From SP5GCR1 sp965199685 (GTDB lineage Bacteria; Pseudomonadota; Gammaproteobacteria; Poriferisulfidales; Oxydemutatoraceae), in assembly GCA_965199685.1 (NCBI GenBank), contig OZ241323.1, positions 310,001-374,000 of the forward strand: 64,000 nucleotides of DNA. The letters are read 5' to 3'. Below: more notes on the stretch, generated by a model. The model worked only from the letters and a program-made list of their open reading frames with translations, had not been told where the DNA came from and searched no databases. The letters are not shown here. The stretch's first letter is position 1.

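Overview
The window reads as a gammaproteobacterial chromosome of moderate G+C. The evidence is gene content: a LapB-type TPR/rubredoxin protein, the mrdA-mrdB-mltB-rlpA-dacA elongation cluster, rsmA-apaG-apaH, class Ia nrdAB, a one-piece tmRNA, a GlpG-type rhomboid and Psd. No marker fixes the genus. Bases 1-34866 are mostly compact housekeeping genes. Bases 35205-64000 are one uninterrupted reading frame that runs off the right edge.

Layout. 69-1746: lapB and a small secreted ComEA-like helix-hairpin-helix protein. 1814-2932 (-): cyclopropane fatty acid synthase. 3274-5534: a branched-chain-amino-acid-type ABC binding protein and one ATPase, with no permeases beside them. 5655-6523: monothiol glutaredoxin and inorganic pyrophosphatase. 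6536-13376: a tight cell-wall operon (PBP2, RodA, MltB, RlpA, D,D-carboxypeptidase, D-amino-acid aminotransferase) in which genes overlap or abut. 13389-13746 (-): tmRNA. 13830-21408: rsmA, apaG, apaH, a lone RND pump, xthA and an AmpG-like permease. 21425-23257 (-): a DJ-1/YajL protein and a CtpA protease. 23258-24317: a 1.06-kb A+T-rich gap with a cluster of DnaA boxes. 24318-28454: nrdA-nrdB. 28551-30817 (-): a DksA-type zinc-finger protein with a histone-H1-like tail, then RmuC. 30939-33683: psd, a rhomboid protease and a lipoprotein hydrolase. 33685-34866 (-): a cation/proton antiporter. 34867-35204: a gap packed with palindromic repeats.

The most unusual part is the giant gene. It encodes at least 9598 residues (about 1 MDa) with a Sec signal peptide, Calx-beta-like domains and fifteen modules of about 480-1150 residues. 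A typical module has a header with or without an EF-hand-like calcium loop, an F-x-G-x-F-D-G-N-G-Y-x-I-S-N-L start cap, many GLUG repeats (V-G-G-L-V-G ... N-S-Y-A-x-G), an S-Y-W-D cassette, a W-D-F-G ... Y-P-x-L-K-Y end cap, a Cys pair and a cadherin-like beta-sandwich. Modules fall into two classes arranged in blocks (1-2, 3-8, 9-15). Ig/PKD-like pairs are present only in modules 1, 13, 14 and 15. All module headers that I placed, and the last codons of the window, lie in the same frame. It is most likely a huge exported surface or adhesion protein. Its C-terminus and secretion route lie outside the window.

Assignments rest on motifs and gene order read by eye. No database search was run.
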